From assembly GCA_035934235.1 (NCBI GenBank), contig DASYYB010000066.1:1-64000 (forward strand): a DNA stretch of 64,000 nucleotides. Direction: 5' to 3'. Positions within the stretch are counted from its first letter, which is position 1. Every line of letters begins with the position of its first letter. This DNA comes from REEB95 sp035934235 (GTDB lineage: Bacteria; Pseudomonadota; Alphaproteobacteria; ATCC43930; CGMCC-115725). The position numbers and the translations under genes were made by a program. Shown one piece after another: positions 19,133 to 26,304 of the stretch. Below the pieces are notes generated by a model that was given only the letters and a program-made list of their open reading frames with translations, was not told where the DNA came from and made no database searches.

Positions 19133-20107
19133 ATGGCGGAAACCGAGTGGGAATTGCCGCCCCAGACGCAGCCAAATCCGAAGGATTACGGCTACGATCT
19201 GGAGCGCGTTTTGACGTCGGTGGTGGGCGTGCGCGCCACCGTGCCGGAAGACGCCTTCACGGCGCAGACCCTCGGCACCGAGCGCGCTGGCAACGGCGTC
19301 GTCATCCGCGAGGACGGCATCGTCCTCACCATCGGCTATCTCGTCACTGAAGCCGAAAGCCTGTGGCTCAACACCGGCGATGGCCGCGCCTTGCGGGGCC
19401 ACGTCGTCGCCTATGACCAGGAAACTGGCTTCGGCCTGGTGCAGGCGTTGGGCCGGTTGAGCCTGCCGGCGATGCCGCTCGGCCAGTCGGCGGTGGCGCA
19501 AGTCGACGACGACGTGGTGGTCGGCGGCGTCGGCGGCCGCACCCGTTCGCTGGCGGCGCGGATCTCGGCCAAGCAGGAATTTGCCGGCTATTGGGAATAT
19601 CTGCTCGACGAGGCGTTGTTCACCGCGCCGGCGCATCCCAATTGGGGCGGCACGGCGGTGATCGACGCCGCCGGCCGGCTCATCGGCATCGGCTCGCTGC
19701 ATTTGCAGCAGGCGCGCGAGCGCGGCCGGTCCGAACATCTCAACATGAACGTGCCGATCGACCTGCTGAAGCCAATCTACGACGATCTGCTGACGCTCGG
19801 CCGGCCCAACAAGCCGCCGCGGCCGTGGCTCGGCTTCTACGCCACCGAGATCGAGGACCACGTCGTCGTCGCCGGCGTCAGTAGCGACGGTCCGGCACGC
19901 CGCGCCGACATGCGCGTCGGTGACATCCTGGTGTCGATCGCCGGCCAACAGGTTGGCACGTTGGCGGCGCTTTACCGCCGGCTGTGGTCGCTCGGCCGCG
20001 CCGGCGTCGAGGTGCCGCTGACGTTGCAGCGCGACGGCCGCACGCTGAATGTTACGCCGCGCTCGACCGACCGCGCCGCACTCCTGAAGAAAGCGCCGCT
20101 GCAATAG
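19133..20107 (+). CDS. Trypsin-like (S1C/DegP-fold) protein with PDZ domain, catalytic triad missing
   Basis: 324 residues, no signal peptide visible. Residues ~25-210 follow the HtrA/DegP protease fold and residues ~230-305 a PDZ domain (RRADMRVGDILVSIAGQQV). Where active members have His (T-N-A-H-V), this protein has Tyr69 in LTIGYLV; the Asp region reads TGFGLV; and the Ser position (GNSGG) is Trp171 in PNWGG. All three catalytic residues therefore appear lost while the fold is kept. It probably binds peptides or partners and does not cut. Gene stands alone, ending close to a convergent gene. Confidence 0.82.
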   Translation: MAETEWELPPQTQPNPKDYGYDLERVLTSVVGVRATVPEDAFTAQTLGTERAGNGVVIREDGIVLTIGYLVTEAESLWLNTGDGRALRGHVVAYDQETGFGLVQALGRLSLPAMPLGQSAVAQVDDDVVVGGVGGRTRSLAARISAKQEFAGYWEYLLDEALFTAPAHPNWGGTAVIDAAGRLIGIGSLHLQQARERGRSEHLNMNVPIDLLKPIYDDLLTLGRPNKPPRPWLGFYATEIEDHVVVAGVSSDGPARRADMRVGDILVSIAGQQVGTLAALYRRLWSLGRAGVEVPLTLQRDGRTLNVTPRSTDRAALLKKAPLQ

Positions 20108-20113
20108 CAGCTT

Positions 20114-20590
20114 CTATTCGGCAGTCGGAATTCCGTTCTTCACGCGGTCCCATTCGCGTTTAAGGATCTTACGCGATAGATCGATCACTGCAGGATGACA
20201 TTCGTTGAATGGGCGGTCGCCGTCTCGTCCGGCACCAATCGCCAGAATCATTTTCTTGATAAGAGCTTCCAGCTGTTTGTGGTCCTTCTCCTGTGGATTC
20301 AGCATCAGCTGAATCTTATGTTCCAGAAGGGTAAGCGTTCGGTATTCGGCGTCTGTTCGATCTTCGAATCCGGCGACGTAATAATGCAGCGCACTGCTAG
20401 TTAGTTCAGCGAGGATATCTCTCAGATTATTAATCCAAGCTTGTCGCATCGGAGCGACAATTTGTTTGTTCGCCACAGCGAGAGACGATTCAATCTGCCG
20501 CTTGGCGATATACCACGAGATCAATGGCCCGACGAACACGGCGAGCAGGGCCACCGCGAGTGAAAGAACAGGTATGGCGCTTTCCGTCAT
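20114..20590 (-). CDS. Small membrane-anchored protein of unknown function
   Basis: 158 residues. One N-terminal transmembrane helix (about residues 8-28) is followed by a charged, mostly helical soluble part. No enzymatic motif was recognised. Base composition is clearly more AT-rich than the neighbours, and so is the ~250 bases upstream, which suggests acquired DNA. No strong ribosome site precedes the ATG at 20590. It converges with the protease-fold gene, six bases between stops. Confidence 0.6.
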   Translation of the reverse strand: MTESAIPVLSLAVALLAVFVGPLISWYIAKRQIESSLAVANKQIVAPMRQAWINNLRDILAELTSSALHYYVAGFEDRTDAEYRTLTLLEHKIQLMLNPQEKDHKQLEALIKKMILAIGAGRDGDRPFNECHPAVIDLSRKILKREWDRVKNGIPTAE

Positions 20591-20847
20591 GGGACTTTAA
20601 ACCGAATTGAGATTTATCAAGATATATAGCTGTGTCCCTATGTAAATGAATACGACACTTTTATCTTAGTCCACGCGTACATCGAAAAAATGTCATTGAG
20701 CAAATGTTTCGGTACGCTGAGAAAATGCTTTCTGATTCAACTGCTCGTCATAAGAAGCTTGTTCTTAAAACGACAATGATTGCGGCCGAACGCATTGCGG
20801 TCGAGATTGGATCACCATAAGTCTCGTTCTAATTTCTCATCATCGGC
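20591..20847. other. AT-rich intergenic patch
   Basis: 257 bases of unusually low GC for this chromosome, upstream of the small membrane protein gene and downstream of the DapA-like gene. No gene, terminator or target-site repeat could be defended. It contains several TATA-like stretches around 20610-20640 that may serve as promoter for the minus-strand gene. Confidence 0.5.
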
Positions 20848-21771
20848 TTATGCCGCGCGCGCGGCCGCGATCACCGACTGCATCGCCGGCAACTCGGCGA
20901 GTTTCGCCTTGAGCGCGGCGGCTTCCGCTGGCCCGAGCGGCACGTTGGGCGGCAGCATGGCGCGCCACGCTGGATTGCCGGTGATCAGCGCCATCGTTTC
21001 CTTCAATCCGCCGAGCAGCGGGTAACCCTGGAACAACACGCGCACCGCGTTCAATGCCGCCTGGAGCCGGTCAGCCTCCGGCGTCTGCCAATGGCGATAA
21101 ACCGGCTGGGCGAGCGGCGCGGTGACGTTGACCGACGCCGCGATCGTGCCGACGCCGCCGGCGCGCAGATTGTTCAGCAGCTGTTGCGCGCTGCCGGAGA
21201 ACACGGCGAAGCCGGGAAACTCTTTGAGCAGCGCGGCGGAATAATTCCAATCGCCGCCGCTGTCCTTGAGGCCGGCGATGGTGTCGCCGAAGGTCTGCCG
21301 CAGGCGGCGGATTAGCGCTGGCGTGATCGGAACGGCCGAAAGTTGCGGGAAATGATAGAGGTAAAGGCGCAAGCGCGGGATGCCGACGCGTTCGATCGCC
21401 GCGGCGTAGAAATTGTAGACGCCATCCTCGCTCGGATCCTTGTAGTAGAACGGCGGCAGCATCAGCACGCCGGCGGCGCCGGCGCGGGTCGCCTCGCGCG
21501 CCAGCTGGACGGCGTCGGCGAGCGCGCACGAGCCCGCGCCGAAGATACAGCGGTCGATCGGCAGCTTGGTCAGCGCCGCCTCGATGATGCGCATGCGCTG
21601 CTTCAGCGACAGGGAATTGCCTTCGCCGGTGGTGCCGAGCGGCGCCAGCCCGTCACAGCCATTGGCCAGAAGCCAGCGTCCGTGGTTGACGAAGGCGCCG
21701 AGGTCGGGATCGAGGTTGGCGTTGAACGGCGTCAGCATCGCCGCATAGACGCCGCGCGGGACTTCGGCCAT
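20848..21771 (-). CDS. Dihydrodipicolinate synthase/N-acetylneuraminate lyase family protein
   Basis: 307 residues from ATG 21771, preceded by GAGGAG; an ATG eight codons upstream lacks such a site. TIM-barrel class I aldolase of the DapA family: GTTGEG substrate-binding motif at about 47-52, catalytic Tyr in YLYHFPQ (~Tyr139), and Schiff-base Lys169 in AGLKDSGG. The family includes DapA and several keto-deoxy sugar acid lyases and dehydratases. Divergence from an aldolase-dehydrogenase sugar gene argues for a sugar-acid role over lysine synthesis, by inference. Confidence 0.88.
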   Translation of the reverse strand: MAEVPRGVYAAMLTPFNANLDPDLGAFVNHGRWLLANGCDGLAPLGTTGEGNSLSLKQRMRIIEAALTKLPIDRCIFGAGSCALADAVQLAREATRAGAAGVLMLPPFYYKDPSEDGVYNFYAAAIERVGIPRLRLYLYHFPQLSAVPITPALIRRLRQTFGDTIAGLKDSGGDWNYSAALLKEFPGFAVFSGSAQQLLNNLRAGGVGTIAASVNVTAPLAQPVYRHWQTPEADRLQAALNAVRVLFQGYPLLGGLKETMALITGNPAWRAMLPPNVPLGPAEAAALKAKLAELPAMQSVIAAARAA

Positions 21772-21880
21772 GGCTCCTCGCTGGTTCTCGGGCATTTTAG
21801 GCGCCGGCCGCGTGAAAATAAATGCCGCCCCTCTCGCGGCGTCGAGGCGCTTGCTCTATGCTGGCGCTGGAAGCCTTTCG

Positions 21881-23938
21881 ATGCAGAGCCTCTGGAACGA
21901 CGACGAAGCCGCCGCGATGGTCACGCGCTACGCCCAACAGGGCGTCGCGCCCGATCTCGCGCTGCGCGTCTATACCTCGCGCCTCCTGGGCCAGGATCCG
22001 AAGCTGGTGCTGCACGGCGGCGGCAACACCTCGGTGAAGCTGCGCGTGCTCGATCTGCTCGGCGAGGAAGTCGACGCGCTTTGCGTCAAGGGTAGCGGCT
22101 GGGACATGGCGAGCATCGAGCCGGCCGGCCTGCCGGCGGTGCGTCTCGCGCCGCTGTTAAAGCTGCGCGCGCTCGATCATCTCGCGGACGAAGACATGGT
22201 GCGCGTCCAGCGCGCCAACCTGCTCGATCCCGGCGCGCCCAATCCCTCGGTCGAGACGCTGCTGCACGCGTTTTTGCCGGCGAAGTTCATCGACCATACG
22301 CATGCCAACGCGGTGTTGAGCCTGGTCGATCAGCCCGACGGCGACCGGATCTGCCGCGAAGTCTATGACGGCCGTTTCAGCATCGTGCCCTATGTCATGC
22401 CTGGCTTTGATCTCGCCAAGAAGGCGGCGCGAATCTTCGAACACGACCCGCGGGTCGAAGGGCTGATCCTGCTGAAGCACGGCATCTTCACCTTCGGCAC
22501 CGACGCGCGCGAGGCCTATGAACGCATGGTTGCGGCGGTCACGGCCGCCGAAGCGCGCATCCAGAAAAAGGGCACGCGGCGCGTGTTTCCGGCGATCACC
22601 CTGCCGCAGCGCGTCGCCAGCGTCGCCGACGTCGCGCCGATCGTGCGCGGCGCCTGCGCGGTCAAGGACGAGAAGATCGAAGGCGCCTGGCGCCGTTTGA
22701 TCCTCGAGTTCCGCACCTCGCCGACCATCCTCGCCTATGCGAACGGCCGCGAGGCCGCGCGCTATTCGCAGGTCGGCGTGGTGACGCCCGATCACACCAT
22801 CCGCACCAAGAACGTGCCGCTGCTGATGGCGCCGCCCGACGCCGCCAATCTGGCGCAATTCCACAAGGACGCCTTCGCCGCTGCCAAAGGTTTCATCGAG
22901 CGCTATCGCGCCTATTTCGCGCGCAACAACGCGCGCAGCAATCCGCCCAAGCGGCCGCTCGACCCGCTGCCGCGCGTCGTGCTGGTGCCGGGCCTCGGCC
23001 TGTTCGGCATGGGCCGCAGCCGCAAGGACGCGATCATCGCCGCTGACATCGCCGAGAACGCGATCACGGTGATCACCGACGCCGAGGCACTGGGCCGCTT
23101 CGAATCGCTGCCCGAAGACAAACTCTTCGAGATGGAATACTGGTCGCTGGAACAGGCCAAGCTCGGCAAGACGGCGGAGAAACCGCTGGCCGGGCAGATC
23201 GCCGTGATCACCGGCGCCGCCGGCGCCATCGGCGCGGCGACGGCGCGCGCCTTCCGTGGCGCGGGCGCCGAGCTCGTGCTCCTCGATAGAGACAAGAAAG
23301 CGGTCGGAGCCTTGGCGCAGTCGCTCGACGCGCTCGGCCTCGAATGCGACGTGACGGACGAAGCTGCGGTGCACGCCGTCTTCGCCGAAGCCTGCGCCCG
23401 GCTTGGCGGCGTCGACATCGTCGTGTCCAACGCCGGCGCGGCCTGGCAGGGCGCGATCGGCGACCTCGACGACAAGGTGCTGCGCCAGAGCTTCGAGCTC
23501 AATTTCTTCGCGCACCAGCGCGTCGCGCGCGCCGCGGTCAAAGTGATGCGTGCCCAGGGATTCGGCGGCGCGCTGCTGTTCAACATCTCGAAGCAGGCGA
23601 TCAATCCCGGCGCCGATTTCGGGCCCTACGGCCTGCCCAAGGCGGCGACGCTGCTCCTGGTCCGGCAGTACGCTTTGGAATGCGGCAAGGACGGCATCCG
23701 CGCCAACGCGGTTAACGCCGACCGCGTGCGCAGCGGCCTTTTGACCAAGGACATGATCACGTCGCGCGCGCTCGCCCGCGGCGTCAGCGAACAGGATTAC
23801 ATGCGCGGCAATCTGCTGGGCCGCGAGGTCACGGCCGAGGACGTGGCGGCGGCGTTCCTCTATCACGCGACGGCGCTCAAGACGACCGGCGACGTCACGA
23901 CGGTGGACGGCGGCAATATCGCCGCGGCATTGCGCTAA
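21881..23938 (+). CDS. Bifunctional class II aldolase / short-chain dehydrogenase (RhaD type)
   Basis: 685 residues from ATG 21881, with GGAAG upstream. Residues 1-~400 are a class II aldolase/adducin domain with metal-binding histidines in FIDHTHAN (His139, His141) and LLKHGIFTFG. Residues ~435-685 are an SDR domain with the NAD site TGAAGAIG and the catalytic Tyr-x3-Lys in YGLPKAA. Homologous fusions split rhamnulose-1-phosphate-like sugars and oxidise lactaldehyde. It is divergently transcribed from the DapA-like gene. No other rhamnose genes are near, so the exact sugar is unknown. Confidence 0.88.
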   Translation: MQSLWNDDEAAAMVTRYAQQGVAPDLALRVYTSRLLGQDPKLVLHGGGNTSVKLRVLDLLGEEVDALCVKGSGWDMASIEPAGLPAVRLAPLLKLRALDHLADEDMVRVQRANLLDPGAPNPSVETLLHAFLPAKFIDHTHANAVLSLVDQPDGDRICREVYDGRFSIVPYVMPGFDLAKKAARIFEHDPRVEGLILLKHGIFTFGTDAREAYERMVAAVTAAEARIQKKGTRRVFPAITLPQRVASVADVAPIVRGACAVKDEKIEGAWRRLILEFRTSPTILAYANGREAARYSQVGVVTPDHTIRTKNVPLLMAPPDAANLAQFHKDAFAAAKGFIERYRAYFARNNARSNPPKRPLDPLPRVVLVPGLGLFGMGRSRKDAIIAADIAENAITVITDAEALGRFESLPEDKLFEMEYWSLEQAKLGKTAEKPLAGQIAVITGAAGAIGAATARAFRGAGAELVLLDRDKKAVGALAQSLDALGLECDVTDEAAVHAVFAEACARLGGVDIVVSNAGAAWQGAIGDLDDKVLRQSFELNFFAHQRVARAAVKVMRAQGFGGALLFNISKQAINPGADFGPYGLPKAATLLLVRQYALECGKDGIRANAVNADRVRSGLLTKDMITSRALARGVSEQDYMRGNLLGREVTAEDVAAAFLYHATALKTTGDVTTVDGGNIAAALR

Positions 23939-24003
23939 CGCCGTCGCAAAGCCTTACAGCCGGCCCCGGGCCAATACGTTAAGTCATTGGAATAAATCGC
24001 ATT

Positions 24004-24032
24004 TTGGCTTCGGCACGGGCTTTGCTCTTATA
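24004..24032 (+). promoter_or_regulatory. Candidate sigma70 promoter
   Basis: TTGGCT (24004-24009) is separated by 17 bases from CTTATA (24027-24032). Transcription from it would begin near 24040 and run only to a strong terminator at 24089-24126, before the next gene. Matches to consensus are moderate. Confidence 0.4.
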
Positions 24033-24039
24033 GACGCGA

Positions 24040-24126
24040 GGCCACGCCCCGCAGCGTTTAACGATCCAGTTTGGGCGGCCCGAGGACGGAAAGACGGCGC
24101 CCGCTAAGAGGCGCCGCTTTCTTTTT
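24040..24126 (+). ncRNA. Candidate small RNA of about 87 nt
   Basis: A short stretch with no reading frame of note, bounded by a plausible promoter on the left and a textbook terminator on the right, 18 bases before the next start codon. Such a promoter-terminator unit is the usual layout of an independent small RNA. It could also be a leader or attenuator for the downstream glycosylase gene. No known RNA family was recognised. Confidence 0.4.
24089..24126 (+). terminator. Rho-independent terminator
   Basis: Stem CGGCGCC/GGCGCCG (24095-24101 with 24110-24116) is extended by GAAAG/CTTTC around a single bulged A, then five T (24122-24126). It ends the candidate small RNA or readthrough from the aldolase-dehydrogenase gene. 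Confidence 0.85.
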
Positions 24127-24144
24127 CGCGTTAAGCTTCAAGCG

Positions 24145-24753
24145 ATGACCCGCGCCGCCCTCAAACCCTCAGCCGAAAGCCTCGACGAACTGCTCGCTCG
24201 ACTGAGCGGCTGTCGCGTCTGCGCCAAGCATCTGCCGCTCGGTCCGCGCCCGGTGCTTCAGGTCGCGCGCGGCGCGCGCATCCTCATCCTCAGCCAGGCG
24301 CCCGGCACGCGCGTCCACGAAACCGGCCTCAACTTCAACGACCGCAGCGGCGACCGCTTGCGCGAATGGATGGGCGTCGACCGCACCACGTTCTACGACG
24401 AGCGTCGCGTTGCGGTGATGGGCATGGCGTTTTGCTATCCGGGCCGCGACGCCAAAGGCGGCGACCAGCCGCCGCGGCCGGAATGCGCGCCGCTCTGGCA
24501 CCCGAGTCTGCTGGCGCACCTGCCCAGGGTCGCGCTCACGCTGCTCGTCGGCTCTTACGCCATCGACACCTACATGCCGGACGCCAAGCGGCAGAGCATG
24601 ACCGAAACGGTCAAGGCGTGGCGATCGGCGCCGGCGGAAATCTTGCCGCTGCCGCATCCGTCGTGGCGCACGACGTTTTGGGAAAAGCAGAACCCGTGGT
24701 TCCGGCGGACGCTGATCCCCGAACTGCGCCGGCGCGTCGCGGCGCTGCTTTAG
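24145..24753 (+). CDS. Uracil-DNA glycosylase family protein
   Basis: 202 residues. Motif A-like SQAPGTRVHETGLNF and motif B-like LPHPSWRTT match the uracil-DNA glycosylase superfamily in a short cytoplasmic form common in proteobacteria. The N-terminal GCRVCAKHLP resembles the Cys pair of some family members, but a full Fe-S set is not evident. Presumed base-excision or nucleic-acid role; activity is untested for this subgroup. The stop codon overlaps that of the convergent methyltransferase gene. Confidence 0.82.
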   Translation: MTRAALKPSAESLDELLARLSGCRVCAKHLPLGPRPVLQVARGARILILSQAPGTRVHETGLNFNDRSGDRLREWMGVDRTTFYDERRVAVMGMAFCYPGRDAKGGDQPPRPECAPLWHPSLLAHLPRVALTLLVGSYAIDTYMPDAKRQSMTETVKAWRSAPAEILPLPHPSWRTTFWEKQNPWFRRTLIPELRRRVAALL

Positions 24754-25595
24754 GGATTTTTCGCCGTCACGATCCAGATGCCGGCGGCCAGAGGCACCGA
24801 CTTGCCCTTGACGTGCGGCGCAAGTCCCGCGCGCAGCGCCGCTTCGATCTTGGCGCGCGCCGCCGTGTCGCCTTTGTCGAAGGCGCGGCTCGCCGGGCCG
24901 ATGTCGATCATGTAGCCGATCGCCGTTTCGAGTCCGCCGCCCGCGGAGATGTCGAAGCTCAAATCGTGCGGCGTCAGCTTGATGGCGTCGAAGCCGGCGC
25001 CGCCCAGGATGCGCTCGACCCGCGCCGGATCGGCGAAGGAAAACGGACCAGGATCCTCGGGCCCGGGTTTGGGCAGCCGCGGCATGACCTGATAGGCCGC
25101 TTCCAAGGGCGCCATCGCCCAGGGGTTCTCCTTGGGCGTGCGGAAGCACGAGAAAACGAGGCGGCCGCCGGGTTTCAACGCGCCGCGCAGATTGGCGAAA
25201 GCGCGCACCGGATCGGCGAAGAACATCACGCCATGACGCGATGTAAGAAGATCGAAACCGCCGCGCGGAAACGCATAGGTCGTGGCGTCGGCTTCGACGA
25301 ACTCGGCGCGTAGCTCGGTCGGCGTCAGGCGGCGCGCGACCGCCAGCATCGCCGGCGACACGTCGATGCCGAGGACACGGCCTTGCGGCCCGACGGCCTT
25401 GGCGAGCGCCAGCGCCAAGGCGCCGCAACCGCAGCCGGTGTCCACCACGCGCTCGCCCGGCCGAGCATTGATGGCTGCGAGCAACACCGCCATCACCGGC
25501 GCAAGCAGGCTTTCGGTGAAATCGTTCTGCCGCGCCCATTGGTCGCCGCCTTCGCCGCTCCAATAGGCCAGGCCGGGATTCGGCGTTTCGCTCAT
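24750..25595 (-). CDS. Class I SAM-dependent methyltransferase
   Basis: 281 residues from ATG 25595. The SAM site is clear: VVDTGCGCGALALAL, with the acidic residue in LGIDVSPAML and ADATTYAF. The N-terminal YWSGEGGDQWARQ motif occurs in a widespread family of bacterial methyltransferases of unassigned substrate. Its start overlaps the stop of the upstream peptidase-like gene (ATGA), so the two form an operon. Confidence 0.88.
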   Translation of the reverse strand: MSETPNPGLAYWSGEGGDQWARQNDFTESLLAPVMAVLLAAINARPGERVVDTGCGCGALALALAKAVGPQGRVLGIDVSPAMLAVARRLTPTELRAEFVEADATTYAFPRGGFDLLTSRHGVMFFADPVRAFANLRGALKPGGRLVFSCFRTPKENPWAMAPLEAAYQVMPRLPKPGPEDPGPFSFADPARVERILGGAGFDAIKLTPHDLSFDISAGGGLETAIGYMIDIGPASRAFDKGDTAARAKIEAALRAGLAPHVKGKSVPLAAGIWIVTAKNP

Positions 25596-25990
25596 GCCCC
25601 CTCCGCTTCGATGCGGTCCATATCGGCGTCGCTGAAACCGAAATGGTGGCCGATCTCGTGGATCAAAACGTGGCGCACGACCCGGTAGAGGTCGTCGCCG
25701 GTTTCGCACCAGTAATCGAGAATCGGCCGGCGATAGAGGAAGATCATGTCGATCGCCGGCAACGGATCGCTGACGCTCTTATAGGGCATGCCCACGCCGC
25801 GGTAGAGGCCGAGGATGTCGAAAGGGCTTTCGAGTTCCATCTCCCTCTCGGTATCCTCGTCGGGAAACTCGTCGACGCGGATGACCACGTTGCCGACATG
25901 GCGCTTCAGGCGCTCGGGAATGGTGGCGAGGGCGCGTTGCGCCAGCGCCTCGATGTCGGCCAAGGTCGGCGCCGTCGAGGGCTCACTCAT
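25592..25990 (-). CDS. Zincin-like metallopeptidase family protein
   Basis: 132 residues. A minimal zinc-protease motif HEIGH is at 111-115, followed by HFGFSD, as in the small bacterial zincin-like family typified by TTHA0227. Residues 50-90 hold the conserved ELESPFDILGLYRG and MIFLYRRPI segments. No signal peptide, so cytoplasmic. Substrate is unknown. First gene of a two-gene unit with the methyltransferase; divergent from the pterin dehydratase gene 23 bases away. Confidence 0.85.
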   Translation of the reverse strand: MSEPSTAPTLADIEALAQRALATIPERLKRHVGNVVIRVDEFPDEDTEREMELESPFDILGLYRGVGMPYKSVSDPLPAIDMIFLYRRPILDYWCETGDDLYRVVRHVLIHEIGHHFGFSDADMDRIEAEGA

Positions 25991-26013
25991 CGCGGCAGCA
26001 AGGGAGACAGACG

Positions 26014-26304
26014 ATGATCGATAAGCTGACGGGTTCGGCGCGCGCCGAGGCGCTCAAGGGTCTGGCGGGCTGGGCCGAGGTCGCCGGCCGCGATGCGATC
26101 AAGAAGAACTTTCAATTCCGCACCTTCGCCGACGCTTGGGGATTCATGAGCAAGGTCGCGCTCGCGGCGGAAAAGATGGACCACCATCCGGAATGGTTCA
26201 ACGTCTATAACAAGGTCGAGATCACGCTTTCGACCCACGATGCCGGCGGCCTGTCGCGCCGCGACATCGACTTGGCGAAAACCATCGACAAGCTGGCGGT
26301 CTAG
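26014..26304 (+). CDS. phhB: 4a-hydroxytetrahydrobiopterin dehydratase (pterin-4a-carbinolamine dehydratase)
   Basis: 96 residues, the family length. The signature EKMDHHPEWFNVYNKVEI followed by THDAGGLSRRD includes the active-site His-His pair. It dehydrates the carbinolamine formed by aromatic amino acid hydroxylases so the pterin can be recycled. No phenylalanine hydroxylase gene is in the window. It ends inside the end of the convergent acetoacetyl-CoA synthetase gene. Confidence 0.93.
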   Translation: MIDKLTGSARAEALKGLAGWAEVAGRDAIKKNFQFRTFADAWGFMSKVALAAEKMDHHPEWFNVYNKVEITLSTHDAGGLSRRDIDLAKTIDKLAV

